Positions 17,055-24,364 of a stretch of 33,998 bases of DNA are shown here, piece by piece. Positions within the stretch are counted from its first letter, which is position 1; each line of letters opens with the position of its first letter. The stretch covers positions 1 to 33,998 of the forward strand of contig DXAR01000018.1 of assembly GCA_019116945.1 (NCBI GenBank), read 5' to 3'. This stretch comes from Candidatus Janibacter merdipullorum (lineage in GTDB: Bacteria > Actinomycetota > Actinomycetes > Actinomycetales > Dermatophilaceae). A program made the translations under genes and the position numbers. The notes beneath the pieces are model-generated. The model did not search any database. It worked only from the letters and a program-made list of their open reading frames with translations, and was not told where the DNA came from.

Positions 17055-17377
17055 CGGCGCAGGGCCGCGTCGACCCAGTGCGCGAGGCCGCGGTCTTCCT
17101 CGACGGCGTCCGGGGAGACGTCGAGCCAGCTCGGCCCCATGTCCTTCTCACCCATGAGCGCCACCTGCGCGTACCACGGGCCGGCCTCCCGGAGCAGCTC
17201 CTCGCTCTCGTCCGGGTCCACCCGCACGAGCAGGCCGCCACCTCCGCGGACCCCGACGAGGATCGCCCCGCCGACCATGAAGATCAGCGCCCCGAACATC
17301 CGCTTCTCCTCCCACTCGAGATCGTGGTCGGAGAGGGTCGTACGGACCCGGTCGGCGAGGTGCTCGTCGATGGCCAT
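17051..17377 (-). CDS. TfoX N-terminal-domain protein
   Basis: A 108-residue single-domain protein with the family signature [13 protein letters not shown] at about 25-37 and a conserved [18 protein letters not shown] tail. TfoX-N domains are named after the competence regulator Sxy/TfoX, but stand-alone actinobacterial copies have no proven role. The stop codon overlaps the stop of the convergent polymerase-domain gene by 3 bases inside the palindrome CTAG. The gene is divergent from the UDG gene, with only 29 nt between start codons. Confidence 0.82.
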   Translation of the reverse strand: MAIDEHLADRVRTTLSDHDLEWEEKRMFGALIFMVGGAILVGVRGGGGLLVRVDPDESEELLREAGPWYAQVALMGEKDMGPSWLDVSPDAVEEDRGLAHWVDAALRR

Positions 17378-17394
17378 GGCTCAACAGTGCCACC

Positions 17395-17400
17395 TATGGT
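17395..17400 (+). promoter_or_regulatory. -10 box, leaderless UDG gene
   Basis: TATGGT lies exactly 6 nt before the GTG at 17407; no ribosome site is present. Confidence 0.5.
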
Positions 17401-17406
17401 GGGCGG

Positions 17407-18237
17407 GTGCCCGAGCCCGTCCTCCTCCCCCACCCGGTGACGGGCGCCCCCTTCGCCTCGCCCGTGGAGCCGGGGACCGGCTGGCCCGACGACCTGGCGA
17501 GCGCCGACACCCCCGTCGCCCGGACCCCTGCGCAGGTGGGACGCCTCGCGCAGGGAGCCGTCGGTCAGGACGAGCTCGACGCCCGGATCTCCGTGTGCCG
17601 CGCCTGCCCCCGCTTGGTCGGCTGGCGCGAGGAGGTGGCGACGACCAAGCGGGCGGCCTTCGCCGACCAGCCCTACTGGGGGCGGCCCGTTCCCGCGCTG
17701 GGACCACCCGATGCACCGGTGGTCATCGTCGGCCTGGCGCCTGCGGCGCACGGCGCCAACCGCACGGGCCGCAACTTCACCGGGGACCGTTCCGGCGACT
17801 GGCTGTACGGCGCCCTGCACCGCGCCGGGTATGCCAACCAGCCGGAGTCCTGGGCCGCCGGTGACGGCCTCACGCTCGAGGGGGTGCGGATCATCGCCCC
17901 CGTGCGCTGCGCACCCCCGCAGAACAAGCCCACGACCACCGAGAAGCGGACGTGCGCGCCGTGGCTCGACGCCGACCTCGCCCGGAGCGCCCCCGTCGTC
18001 CGGTCGATCATGTGCCTGGGGTCGATCGGCTGGGACGCGACGATCGCCGGCGTCCGGCACGCCGGCTGGGAGGTGCCCCGCCCCAAGCCGAGGTTCGGGC
18101 ACGGCGCCCGCGCGGTCCTGCGCACGCCCGAGGGACGCGAGGTCGCGCTCGTCGGCTGCTACCACGTGAGCCAGCAGAACACCTTCACCGGGAAGCTCAC
18201 CGAGGCCATGCTCGACGAGATCATCGCCTCGCTGTAG
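17407..18237 (+). CDS. Family 5 uracil-DNA glycosylase (UdgB-like)
   Basis: Removes uracil and other deaminated bases from DNA as the first step of base excision repair. The 276-residue protein has the family 5 active-site motif [19 protein letters not shown] at 109-127, which lacks the usual catalytic polar residue of families 1 and 4. The second motif is [12 protein letters not shown] with His253. Four cysteines placed as expected for a 4Fe-4S cluster are Cys64, Cys67, Cys168 and Cys183. The GTG start follows a leaderless -10 box. It is 17 nt upstream of the quinone oxidoreductase gene. Confidence 0.93.
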   Translation: MPEPVLLPHPVTGAPFASPVEPGTGWPDDLASADTPVARTPAQVGRLAQGAVGQDELDARISVCRACPRLVGWREEVATTKRAAFADQPYWGRPVPALGPPDAPVVIVGLAPAAHGANRTGRNFTGDRSGDWLYGALHRAGYANQPESWAAGDGLTLEGVRIIAPVRCAPPQNKPTTTEKRTCAPWLDADLARSAPVVRSIMCLGSIGWDATIAGVRHAGWEVPRPKPRFGHGARAVLRTPEGREVALVGCYHVSQQNTFTGKLTEAMLDEIIASL

Positions 18238-18241
18238 TCCC

Positions 18242-18247
18242 TATGGT
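18242..18247 (+). promoter_or_regulatory. -10 box, leaderless quinone oxidoreductase gene
   Basis: TATGGT lies 7 nt before the ATG at 18255, in the short gap after the UDG gene. Confidence 0.5.
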
Positions 18248-18254
18248 GGGGCCC

Positions 18255-19244
18255 ATGGCTACCACCACCGCGCTCGTCGTCACCCGTCACGGAGGACCCG
18301 AGGTCCTCGCCCTCGAGGAGCGCGAGGTCCCCGCGCCCGGACCCGGCGAGGCCCTCGTGGAGGTCGCCGCCGGTGGGGTGAACTTCATCGACGCCTACAA
18401 GCGCGCCGGCATCTACCCCACCGACCCGCCCTACGTGCAGGGCTTCGAGGCCGCCGGCACGGTGCGTGAGGTCGGCGAGGGCGCGGCCGTGGCCGTCGGT
18501 GACCGGGTCGCCTGGTCCATGGTCGACGGCCTCCACGCGGGGCTCGTCCTCGCCGACGCCGAGCGGCTCCTCCCCGTTCCGGACAACGTCAACCTCGAGA
18601 CCGCCTGCGCCGCAACGCTGCAGGGCATGACCGCGCACGCGCTCGTCACCGATTGCTACCGGGTCCAGGAGGGGACGGTCGCGCTCGTCCACGCCGCGGC
18701 CGGGGGCGTGGGCCAGCTGCTCACCCAGATGATCACCGCCCGCGGCGGTCTCGTCATCGCCACCGCGGGCTCCCCGGACAAGCTCGAGATCGCCCGCTCC
18801 CGCGGCGCCACCGAGCTCATCGACTACTCCGCGACCGACGACCTCGCCGGGGAGATCGCCACCGCCGCCGAGCGGATCGGCGCTCCGCGGGGTGTCGACG
18901 TCGCCTACGACGGGGTCGGCAAGGCGACCTTCGACGCGTCACTGGCGTCGCTGCGCACGCGCGGCACGCTCGTGCTCTTCGGCGGGGCTTCGGGGCAGGT
19001 TCCGCCCTTCGACCTCCAGCGGCTCAACGCGGGCGGGTCGCTCTTCGTCACCCGGCCCTCGCTGGCGCACTTCATCGAGGAGACGGAGGAGCTGCAGTTG
19101 CGGGGGCGCGAGGTCTTCGCCGACGTCTCCGCCGGACGCCTCGACATCGCCGTGGGTGGTCGCTACTCCTTCGCGGACGCGGCCGAGGCCTACCGGGCGC
19201 TCGAGGGGCGGGCCACCACCGGCAAGCTCATCCTCGTCCCCTGA
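18255..19244 (+). CDS. NADPH:quinone oxidoreductase (zeta-crystallin type)
   Basis: A 329-residue zinc-free medium-chain reductase expected to reduce quinones with NADPH. The N-terminal GroES-like half has the signature GGVNFIDAYKRAG at about 40-52 and YVQGFEAAG. The Rossmann half has AAAGGVGQL near 147 and ends with the typical YxALEGRxTTGKLIL segment. No zinc-binding cysteines of alcohol dehydrogenases are seen. The upstream open frame is only read-through from 17952; the ATG at 18255 follows a TATGGT box. Confidence 0.93.
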   Translation: MATTTALVVTRHGGPEVLALEEREVPAPGPGEALVEVAAGGVNFIDAYKRAGIYPTDPPYVQGFEAAGTVREVGEGAAVAVGDRVAWSMVDGLHAGLVLADAERLLPVPDNVNLETACAATLQGMTAHALVTDCYRVQEGTVALVHAAAGGVGQLLTQMITARGGLVIATAGSPDKLEIARSRGATELIDYSATDDLAGEIATAAERIGAPRGVDVAYDGVGKATFDASLASLRTRGTLVLFGGASGQVPPFDLQRLNAGGSLFVTRPSLAHFIEETEELQLRGREVFADVSAGRLDIAVGGRYSFADAAEAYRALEGRATTGKLILVP

Positions 19245-19250
19245 CGGAGA

Positions 19251-19339
19251 CGTTCGGAAGTACTGCAGGTCGAGCCCGGACCAACGAGAGTCCGCGGCCG
19301 CGCGGGCCCCGGGCGATCGAGATGCAGTACTTCCGAACG
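19251..19339. repeat. 17-bp perfect inverted repeat around 55 bp
   Basis: The arms 19251-19267 and 19323-19339 are exact reverse complements. A partly complementary interior (TCGA on both sides, then GC-rich) extends the possible hairpin. The element starts 6 nt after the quinone oxidoreductase stop and ends 49 nt before the AbiEi/DUF559-like start. No flanking direct repeat or transposase is visible. It could be a terminator, an operator or a target of the neighbouring protein, or a miniature mobile element. Confidence 0.9.
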
Positions 19340-19388
19340 CTGTGGACAACTCCGCGGACGATCGCGGTGCTCCTGCCACGCTCGAGCC

Positions 19389-20282
19389 ATGTCAGCCGAG
19401 ATGGCCCAGATCATCGCCCAGTGCGGCGGCACCGCCTCGCGTGCCGAGATCGGCGGCGTCAGCCAACGGCGGCTGACCGCGGCCGTCCGGGAGGGCCTGC
19501 TCCTGCGTCCCCGGCGAGGGGTCTACACCCTCCCCGGGCTCGACGCCGCCGTGGAGGGCGCGCAGCGTGCGAGTGGCGTCGTGAGCCACCGGAGCGCTGC
19601 GCTCCTCCACGGCTGGGGTGTCCTCCACGAGCCCTCCCGACCGGAGATCGTCGTCCCCCGGCACCTGCGCCTGGACCGCTCCCGGCGCACCGGTCTGCAC
19701 CTCCGGTGGCGGGTCCTCGACGAGGAGGACGCGGTGAACGGCGTCACCTCTCCCCTGCGCACGGTCGTCGACTGCGCGCGTGACCTCGAGCTGCCCGAGG
19801 CCCTGGCCGTGGCCGACTCCGCCCTCCGCGCCGGCAGCCTCACCCGAGCGGACCTCACGGAGGCGGCCGCCGACCTGCCACGACTGGGCCGGGCACGGGC
19901 CAGCCGCGTGCTCGACCTGGCCTCGGCCGATGCCGCCAACCCCTTCGAGTCCGGGCTGCGCGCCCTCGCGACCGAGGCCACCGATGAGCTCTGGGTGCCG
20001 CAGACCCCGGTCCTCGTGAGGGACGGCCGCCTCCTCCACGCCGACACCGGGTGCGCCGAGCTGCAGATCGCCCTCGAGGCCGACAGCCACACCTTCCACA
20101 AGACACGGGCCGATGTGCGGCGGGACTGCTGGCGCTACACCGAGATGACCATCGCCCGGTGGGTCGTCCTCCGGTTCGCCTGGGAGCACGTGATGTTCGA
20201 GCCCGACTGGGTGCGCGACGTCATCGCCTGGGTCACCGGTCTACGGCGTGCTCCGACGCTCGCCCGCTCGTGCAGCGCGTGA
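19389..20282 (+). CDS. AbiEi-like antitoxin domain fused to DUF559/Vsr-like nuclease domain
   Basis: A 297-residue protein. The N-terminal part (about 5-60, with RAEIGGVSQRRLTAAVREGLL and RRGVYTLPG) matches the winged-helix AbiEi-type DNA-binding domain. The middle (VVSHRSAALLHGWGV) is the usual continuation of that family. The C-terminal 90 residues look like a DUF559/Vsr-like nuclease fold: Asp219, then Glu230-x-Asp232, then a basic RRDCWRYTEM helix and VVLRFAWEHV. The usual Gly after the acidic pair is Ser here. No toxin gene of the AbiEii type is adjacent, so a classical type IV toxin-antitoxin pair is not present. Its stop is directly adjacent to the convergent gene's stop. Confidence 0.75.
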   Translation: MSAEMAQIIAQCGGTASRAEIGGVSQRRLTAAVREGLLLRPRRGVYTLPGLDAAVEGAQRASGVVSHRSAALLHGWGVLHEPSRPEIVVPRHLRLDRSRRTGLHLRWRVLDEEDAVNGVTSPLRTVVDCARDLELPEALAVADSALRAGSLTRADLTEAAADLPRLGRARASRVLDLASADAANPFESGLRALATEATDELWVPQTPVLVRDGRLLHADTGCAELQIALEADSHTFHKTRADVRRDCWRYTEMTIARWVVLRFAWEHVMFEPDWVRDVIAWVTGLRRAPTLARSCSA

Positions 20283-20618
20283 TCACCAGAGGAAGGCGAC
20301 GGCCGCGTTGACGACCGCGAGCGCGGCGGCGACCCACGCGAGGGTCGTGCCGTTCTCGCCACGCTTGGACTTGCCGTTGCCGATCTCCGCGCAGGCGAGC
20401 ACGGCGATCATGATGACGAGCTTGGTGCCGATCTTGGCGTGGTTGACCGGGTCGTCGCCCGCCTCCGCGATGGCCGTGAGGGCGAGGCCGAGGAGGAGCT
20501 GGATCCGGGCGCCCCAGACCTGGACGAGGTGGCCCCGACCGGCGATGGCCGGGCCGACGACGATGGCCAGCATGGCGAGCATGTGGAGGATGTAGAGGAC
20601 GAGACGCAGGGATTCCAT
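20283..20618 (-). CDS. Small four-helix membrane protein
   Basis: A 111-residue protein with four hydrophobic segments at about 5-24, 36-52, 62-79 and 91-109, and one short charged loop (NGKSKRGENG). I do not recognise a characterised family. The upstream in-frame start would add 10 residues; the ATG at 20618 is preferred because TAGCCT lies 7 nt before it. The NUDIX gene ends 49 nt upstream on the same strand. Confidence 0.75.
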   Translation of the reverse strand: MESLRLVLYILHMLAMLAIVVGPAIAGRGHLVQVWGARIQLLLGLALTAIAEAGDDPVNHAKIGTKLVIMIAVLACAEIGNGKSKRGENGTTLAWVAAALAVVNAAVAFLW

Positions 20619-20625
20619 GGGTCCA

Positions 20626-20631
20626 AGGCTA
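20626..20631 (-). promoter_or_regulatory. -10 box, leaderless membrane-protein gene
   Basis: TAGCCT on the minus strand lies 7 nt before the ATG at 20618. Confidence 0.5.
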
Positions 20632-20647
20632 GGGGCCGCCACACGCA

Positions 20648-20668
20648 AGTCCTACACGGGGTAGGACT
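20648..20668 (-). promoter_or_regulatory. Palindrome overlapping the NUDIX stop
   Basis: A perfect 7-bp inverted repeat (20648-20654 with 20662-20668, 7-nt loop) overlaps the last base of the NUDIX stop codon. It lies about where a -35 region for the next gene would be. It may be a weak terminator or an operator. Confidence 0.4.
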
Positions 20669-21315
20669 CAGCCGACGTCGACGAGACCGTGCGCCTCGCC
20701 CACCATCCCGACGAGCGGGAGGGCGGACACCTCCGCCAGGGGAACCCATGCGGCGGCCCCCGTCGAGCCATCGATCTCCACGACCTCGGCCGCCGTCGGC
20801 CGCGGGCAGGTCGCCCGGTAGATGAGACGCACCGCGTGGAAGTCCTCGTAGTCGTCCTCCGGCACGTCATCGGCCACCCAGTGGCTCGACTGGACCTGGA
20901 CGAGGTCGTCGACGATGACGTGCTGCCCCGTCTCCTCGTGCACCTCCCGCACGACGCCGTGCAGCGGCTCCTCCCCCGGGTCGACCCCGCCTCCCGGCAG
21001 GCTCCACCGGCCGGCGGCACCCCGCACCCGCTCCGACAACTGCGACATGAGCAGCCGCCCCTCGTCGACGACGAGGGCATAGGCCGCGAGCCGCTGATAG
21101 GCGCGCGTGCCCGGCGGACCGGGGTGCACCGCGACGGTGACCGCGGGATCCGCCAGCGCCGACACCGCGTAGTGCAGCTCCACGTCGTCGCCCTCGCCCC
21201 GGACGGCGCGTACGGGGTCGCCGGCCCAGCCGTGCTCCGCGAGCACGTCCGCCGGGTCCTGTCCCTGCCCCAGCGGCCACCGCCCCACGTCGCGGGCCAC
21301 GACGACGATCCTCAT
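20668..21315 (-). CDS. NUDIX hydrolase with N-terminal extension
   Basis: A 215-residue pyrophosphohydrolase. The NUDIX box is complete: GVDPGEE at 110-116 and REVHEETG at 123-130, supplying the metal-binding glutamates. About 75 residues precede the domain, with no motif I recognise. Substrates of such enzymes include nucleotides and nucleotide sugars; none can be assigned here. The ATG at 21315 overlaps the GT4 stop as ATGA, so it is the second gene of that operon. The much longer upstream open frame is a shadow of the GT4 and PIG-L genes. Confidence 0.88.
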   Translation of the reverse strand: MRIVVVARDVGRWPLGQGQDPADVLAEHGWAGDPVRAVRGEGDDVELHYAVSALADPAVTVAVHPGPPGTRAYQRLAAYALVVDEGRLLMSQLSERVRGAAGRWSLPGGGVDPGEEPLHGVVREVHEETGQHVIVDDLVQVQSSHWVADDVPEDDYEDFHAVRLIYRATCPRPTAAEVVEIDGSTGAAAWVPLAEVSALPLVGMVGEAHGLVDVG

Positions 21316-22418
21316 GCGCCGGCCCGTCGGTACTCGGCGAGGGTGAGGTCCACGACGCGCTCCCAGGTGGAGGCCGTCGGGGTCGCGGTGTTGTGCCGGG
21401 CGATGCGCGTTCGCAGGGTCTCGTCCGCGGCGAGCCGCACGACGGCGTCCACGAGCCCGTGGTCGTCCCAGGCGAGGAGCCCGCTCGTGCCGTGCCGCAC
21501 GACCTCGCTCACGCCCGAGTCCGCGCGGGCGATGACGGGCAGACCGGAGGTGCGGGCCTCGAGCGCCGCGATCCCGAAGGCCTCGAGCCGGGCCGGTGAG
21601 AGGTAGGCATCGGCTCCACGGTATGCGCGGGCGAGCTCCGCTCGTGGGACCTCGCCGCGCAGCGTCACCACCTCGGACAGACCGAGCGTCCGGATGCGGC
21701 GCTCGAGCACGGGCCGCAGGGCACCCTCCCCGTAGACGTCGAACGTCACCGCACCCGGCCCAAGCCGACGCGCGGCGCTCGTGAGGATGCCCAGCAGGGG
21801 ACCGACTCGCTTGCGCGGCGCCAGACGGGCGGCCGTGACGAGCCGGACCGGCCGCGACCCGGTCCGCATCGCGCCCACCGGCCAGGCGGCGGGATCGATC
21901 CCGTTGGGCACCACCGCGACCGGCCGACCCGGGACCGCGCGGCGGATGCCGCGGGCAGCGACCTCCGAGACCGCGGACAGGACCGCTCCGCCTGCCGTCC
22001 ATGACCGGACCAGCGGGCCCAGCGCGGGCCCTGCCCGGTCGAGGACGCAGTGGAAGGTGAGCGCCGTCGGCAGGCCCACCGCCGTCGTCACCCGCGCCAT
22101 GTCCCAGGCGAAGGGGGACACCACCCCCAGGTGGATGTGCGCGACGTCGAACCCGCTGTGCCGCAGTCGCTCTCGGACCTTCGGCGGAGCGAGGGGGTTG
22201 ACCGGTATCCCGCCGGGCAGCGGCAACGCCATCCGGTGCACGGTGGCGCCGCCGGCCACCTCGACGCGGCCGGGGGGCTCCCCCTTCGCCCCCGGGGTCG
22301 CGGTGAAGACCTCCACCTCGTGGCCGGCCCGCACCAGCTCCGCGGCGAGATCGCCGACCTGCGACTCGATGCCGCCGGTGCGCGGCGGGAAGCAGTCGGA
22401 GAGGAGGGCGACCTTCAC
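21312..22418 (-). CDS. GT4 glycosyltransferase, PimA/PimB-like
   Basis: A 368-residue GT-B enzyme. The N-terminal donor/acceptor loop is CFPPRTGGIESQV at about 9-21. The C-terminal nucleotide-sugar site has AARLAPRKRVGPLL and the E-x7-E motif (EAFGIAALE near 281-289). The closest recognisable type is the phosphatidylinositol mannosyltransferase/alpha-mannosyltransferase group, which acts on lipids at the inner membrane face. The GTG at 22418 is chosen because homologues begin KVALLSDCFPP there. It is divergent from the PIG-L gene with 43 nt between starts and overlaps the NUDIX gene by 4 nt. Confidence 0.88.
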   Translation of the reverse strand: MKVALLSDCFPPRTGGIESQVGDLAAELVRAGHEVEVFTATPGAKGEPPGRVEVAGGATVHRMALPLPGGIPVNPLAPPKVRERLRHSGFDVAHIHLGVVSPFAWDMARVTTAVGLPTALTFHCVLDRAGPALGPLVRSWTAGGAVLSAVSEVAARGIRRAVPGRPVAVVPNGIDPAAWPVGAMRTGSRPVRLVTAARLAPRKRVGPLLGILTSAARRLGPGAVTFDVYGEGALRPVLERRIRTLGLSEVVTLRGEVPRAELARAYRGADAYLSPARLEAFGIAALEARTSGLPVIARADSGVSEVVRHGTSGLLAWDDHGLVDAVVRLAADETLRTRIARHNTATPTASTWERVVDLTLAEYRRAGA

Positions 22419-22461
22419 GCGTCCAAGGGTGCCACGGGGTGGTGTGGGAACCTGTCCCCCG

Positions 22462-23307
22462 ATGGACGAGCCCAGCAGGCCCCGCGCGCTCGTGGTCCTC
22501 CACGCGCACCCCGACGACGAAGCCCTCCTCACCGCCGGCACGATGGCCCGAGCCGCCGCGCAGGGCCACCGAGTCGTGCTCGTCGTCGCCACGGACGGCG
22601 CCCTCGGCCTCACCGACGAGTCCACCTACGGAGCGAAGGGAGCAGCCCTCGCCGCCACCCGCAGCCGCGAGCTCGCCACCAGCGCAAGGACGCTCGGTGT
22701 GGCACGCACCGTGGAGCTCGGCTTCGCCGACAGCGGGAGCGGACCCGAGGTCTACCCGGACCCACCCGGTGGACGGCGCTTCGTCCGGGTGCCGGTCGAG
22801 GAGGCTGCCGAGCGCATCAGCGCCATCCTCCTCGAGGAGCGCGCCGACGTCCTCACCACCTACGACCCGAACGGCGGCTACGGCCACCGCGACCACGTCC
22901 GGGTCCACGAGGTCGGGGCCCGGGCCGCCGAGCTGGCGCGCGAGCGCGGCCTGCCGGTGCGGGTCCTGTGGGCCACCGTGCCGCGGGACCTCCTCTGCCG
23001 GGCCCTCGATCTCGTCGCGAGGGTCTACACCTTCCCCGCCGAGTTCGACCGCGCCGCCTTCGACCGGGCCTTCTCGGCGCGGTCCGACATCACCCACCGG
23101 ATCTCGGTGCGCCGCCACGCCCGCGCCAAGCGCGCGGCGATGCGCGCCCACGCCAGCCAGGGAGCAGGTGAGGGTGACCGCACCCTCGGGATCCTCGCGC
23201 GCATCCCCCGCCCCCTCTACGACCTCGTCCTCGGGCGCGAGTGGTTCGTCGACCCGGACGCGCCGCCGGGCACGGCCCGCACCGACGTCTTCGAGGGGCT
23301 CTCGTGA
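22462..23307 (+). CDS. PIG-L/LmbE-family N-deacetylase
   Basis: A 281-residue zinc enzyme that removes N-acetyl groups from GlcNAc-type sugars. Metal and catalytic residues are visible in AHPDDE (15-20) and in GYGHRDHVRVHE (His142, Asp144, His145, His149). Relatives are MshB and Mca of the mycothiol pathway and PIG-L of GPI-anchor synthesis. Without mycothiol genes beside it, the substrate is open. The ATG at 22462 puts AHPDDE at the usual position; the longer open frame is the GT4 shadow. It is coupled to the next gene by a GTGA overlap. Confidence 0.9.
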   Translation: MDEPSRPRALVVLHAHPDDEALLTAGTMARAAAQGHRVVLVVATDGALGLTDESTYGAKGAALAATRSRELATSARTLGVARTVELGFADSGSGPEVYPDPPGGRRFVRVPVEEAAERISAILLEERADVLTTYDPNGGYGHRDHVRVHEVGARAAELARERGLPVRVLWATVPRDLLCRALDLVARVYTFPAEFDRAAFDRAFSARSDITHRISVRRHARAKRAAMRAHASQGAGEGDRTLGILARIPRPLYDLVLGREWFVDPDAPPGTARTDVFEGLS

Positions 23308-24359
23308 CCGCCCCCGCCACACGACCGCGGGGTCGCCCCTTCGTCCAGGTCCTCCAGGTCGTCCTCGGACTCGTCGTCGCGATCGGCATGCTCGGCTGGG
23401 GCCTTCCGTACTTCGCCCAGACCTCGTGGTCGGAGGTCTTCGACGTCCTCGGCACCGTGCCGTGGTGGAAGGCCGTGGTCTTCACCGCGCTCGTCGTCTC
23501 GGGCCTCTACTGCTACACCTTCGTCATGACCGGGGCGATGCCCGGCCTGAGCCACACGCGGGCCCTCATCCTCAACGTCTGCGGTTCCTCGGTGTCCAAC
23601 CTCCTCCCGGGCGGTGGCGCCGTCGGCCTCGCCGCGACCTTCTCGATCGCCAAGTCCTGGGGATTCTCCGTCGGGTCCGTGACGACGATGGCGGTCGTCA
23701 CCGGCGTGTGGAATGTCCTGGCCCGTGCCGCGCTCCCCCTCATCGCCATCATCGGGCTCTCGTGGGGTGCCACCGAGCTGCCCCCGTCGATGCGGGAGGC
23801 GGCGGTCGTCGCGATCGTCACCGGCGGGGTCGTGCTCGCCCTCTCCGTCCTCGCCGTCGGCACCGACGCGGGTGCGCGGTCCCTGGGCCGGTGCCTCGAC
23901 CGCCTCGTGCGCGCCGTCCGCCGCCGTCACGCGCACCAGATCGAGACCTCCCTCACGGGGATGCGCGCCCGGACCGCGGCCACGGTGCGCGAGGGGTGGC
24001 TGTCGATGACCCTCGGGATGGTCGGCTTCTTCGGCCTCTACTACGTCCTCTTCCTCCTGTGCACGGCGACGACGGGCATCGACCTCCCCTTCGGCCAGCT
24101 CTTCGCCGCCTACGCCATCGGACGCCTCCTCACGGCCGTCGGCGTCACCCCCGGAGGCGTCGGCGTCACCGAGACGGGCACGGCCGCCGCGCTCGTGGCC
24201 TGGGGTGCGGACCCGGCGGCGTCGATGGCGGGAGTCGTCCTCTTCTCGATCTTCACGCACCTGCTCGAGGTGCCACTCGGCGCCCTCGGGTGGCTCGCGT
24301 GGAGCCTCATGCCCAAGGCGAGCCCCGCCGAGCGCGACCAGGCCGGGGCCGTGGGCTGA
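23304..24359 (+). CDS. UPF0104 / LPG-synthase-type membrane protein
   Basis: A 351-residue polytopic protein with about 8 hydrophobic segments and the family landmarks NLLPGGGAVGLA and VGVTPGGVGVTE. PF03706 proteins include the flippase domain of MprF and many putative lipid or glycolipid translocators. The GTG start overlaps the PIG-L stop as GTGA, pointing to translational coupling and a shared pathway. There is no synthase domain, so lysyl-lipid synthesis is unlikely. It converges on gatD with a 5-nt gap. Confidence 0.88.
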   Translation: MTAPATRPRGRPFVQVLQVVLGLVVAIGMLGWGLPYFAQTSWSEVFDVLGTVPWWKAVVFTALVVSGLYCYTFVMTGAMPGLSHTRALILNVCGSSVSNLLPGGGAVGLAATFSIAKSWGFSVGSVTTMAVVTGVWNVLARAALPLIAIIGLSWGATELPPSMREAAVVAIVTGGVVLALSVLAVGTDAGARSLGRCLDRLVRAVRRRHAHQIETSLTGMRARTAATVREGWLSMTLGMVGFFGLYYVLFLLCTATTGIDLPFGQLFAAYAIGRLLTAVGVTPGGVGVTETGTAAALVAWGADPAASMAGVVLFSIFTHLLEVPLGALGWLAWSLMPKASPAERDQAGAVG

Positions 24360-24364
24360 CGCGG

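Noticed and set aside
19245..19388. Insertion sequence or complete MITE
   Set aside because: The inverted repeat is present, but there are no flanking target duplications and no transposase, so it is reported only as a repeat.
21316..23322. Upstream extension of the NUDIX gene to 884 residues
   Set aside because: It runs through the GT4 and PIG-L genes in a shadow frame; the ATGA overlap marks the real start.
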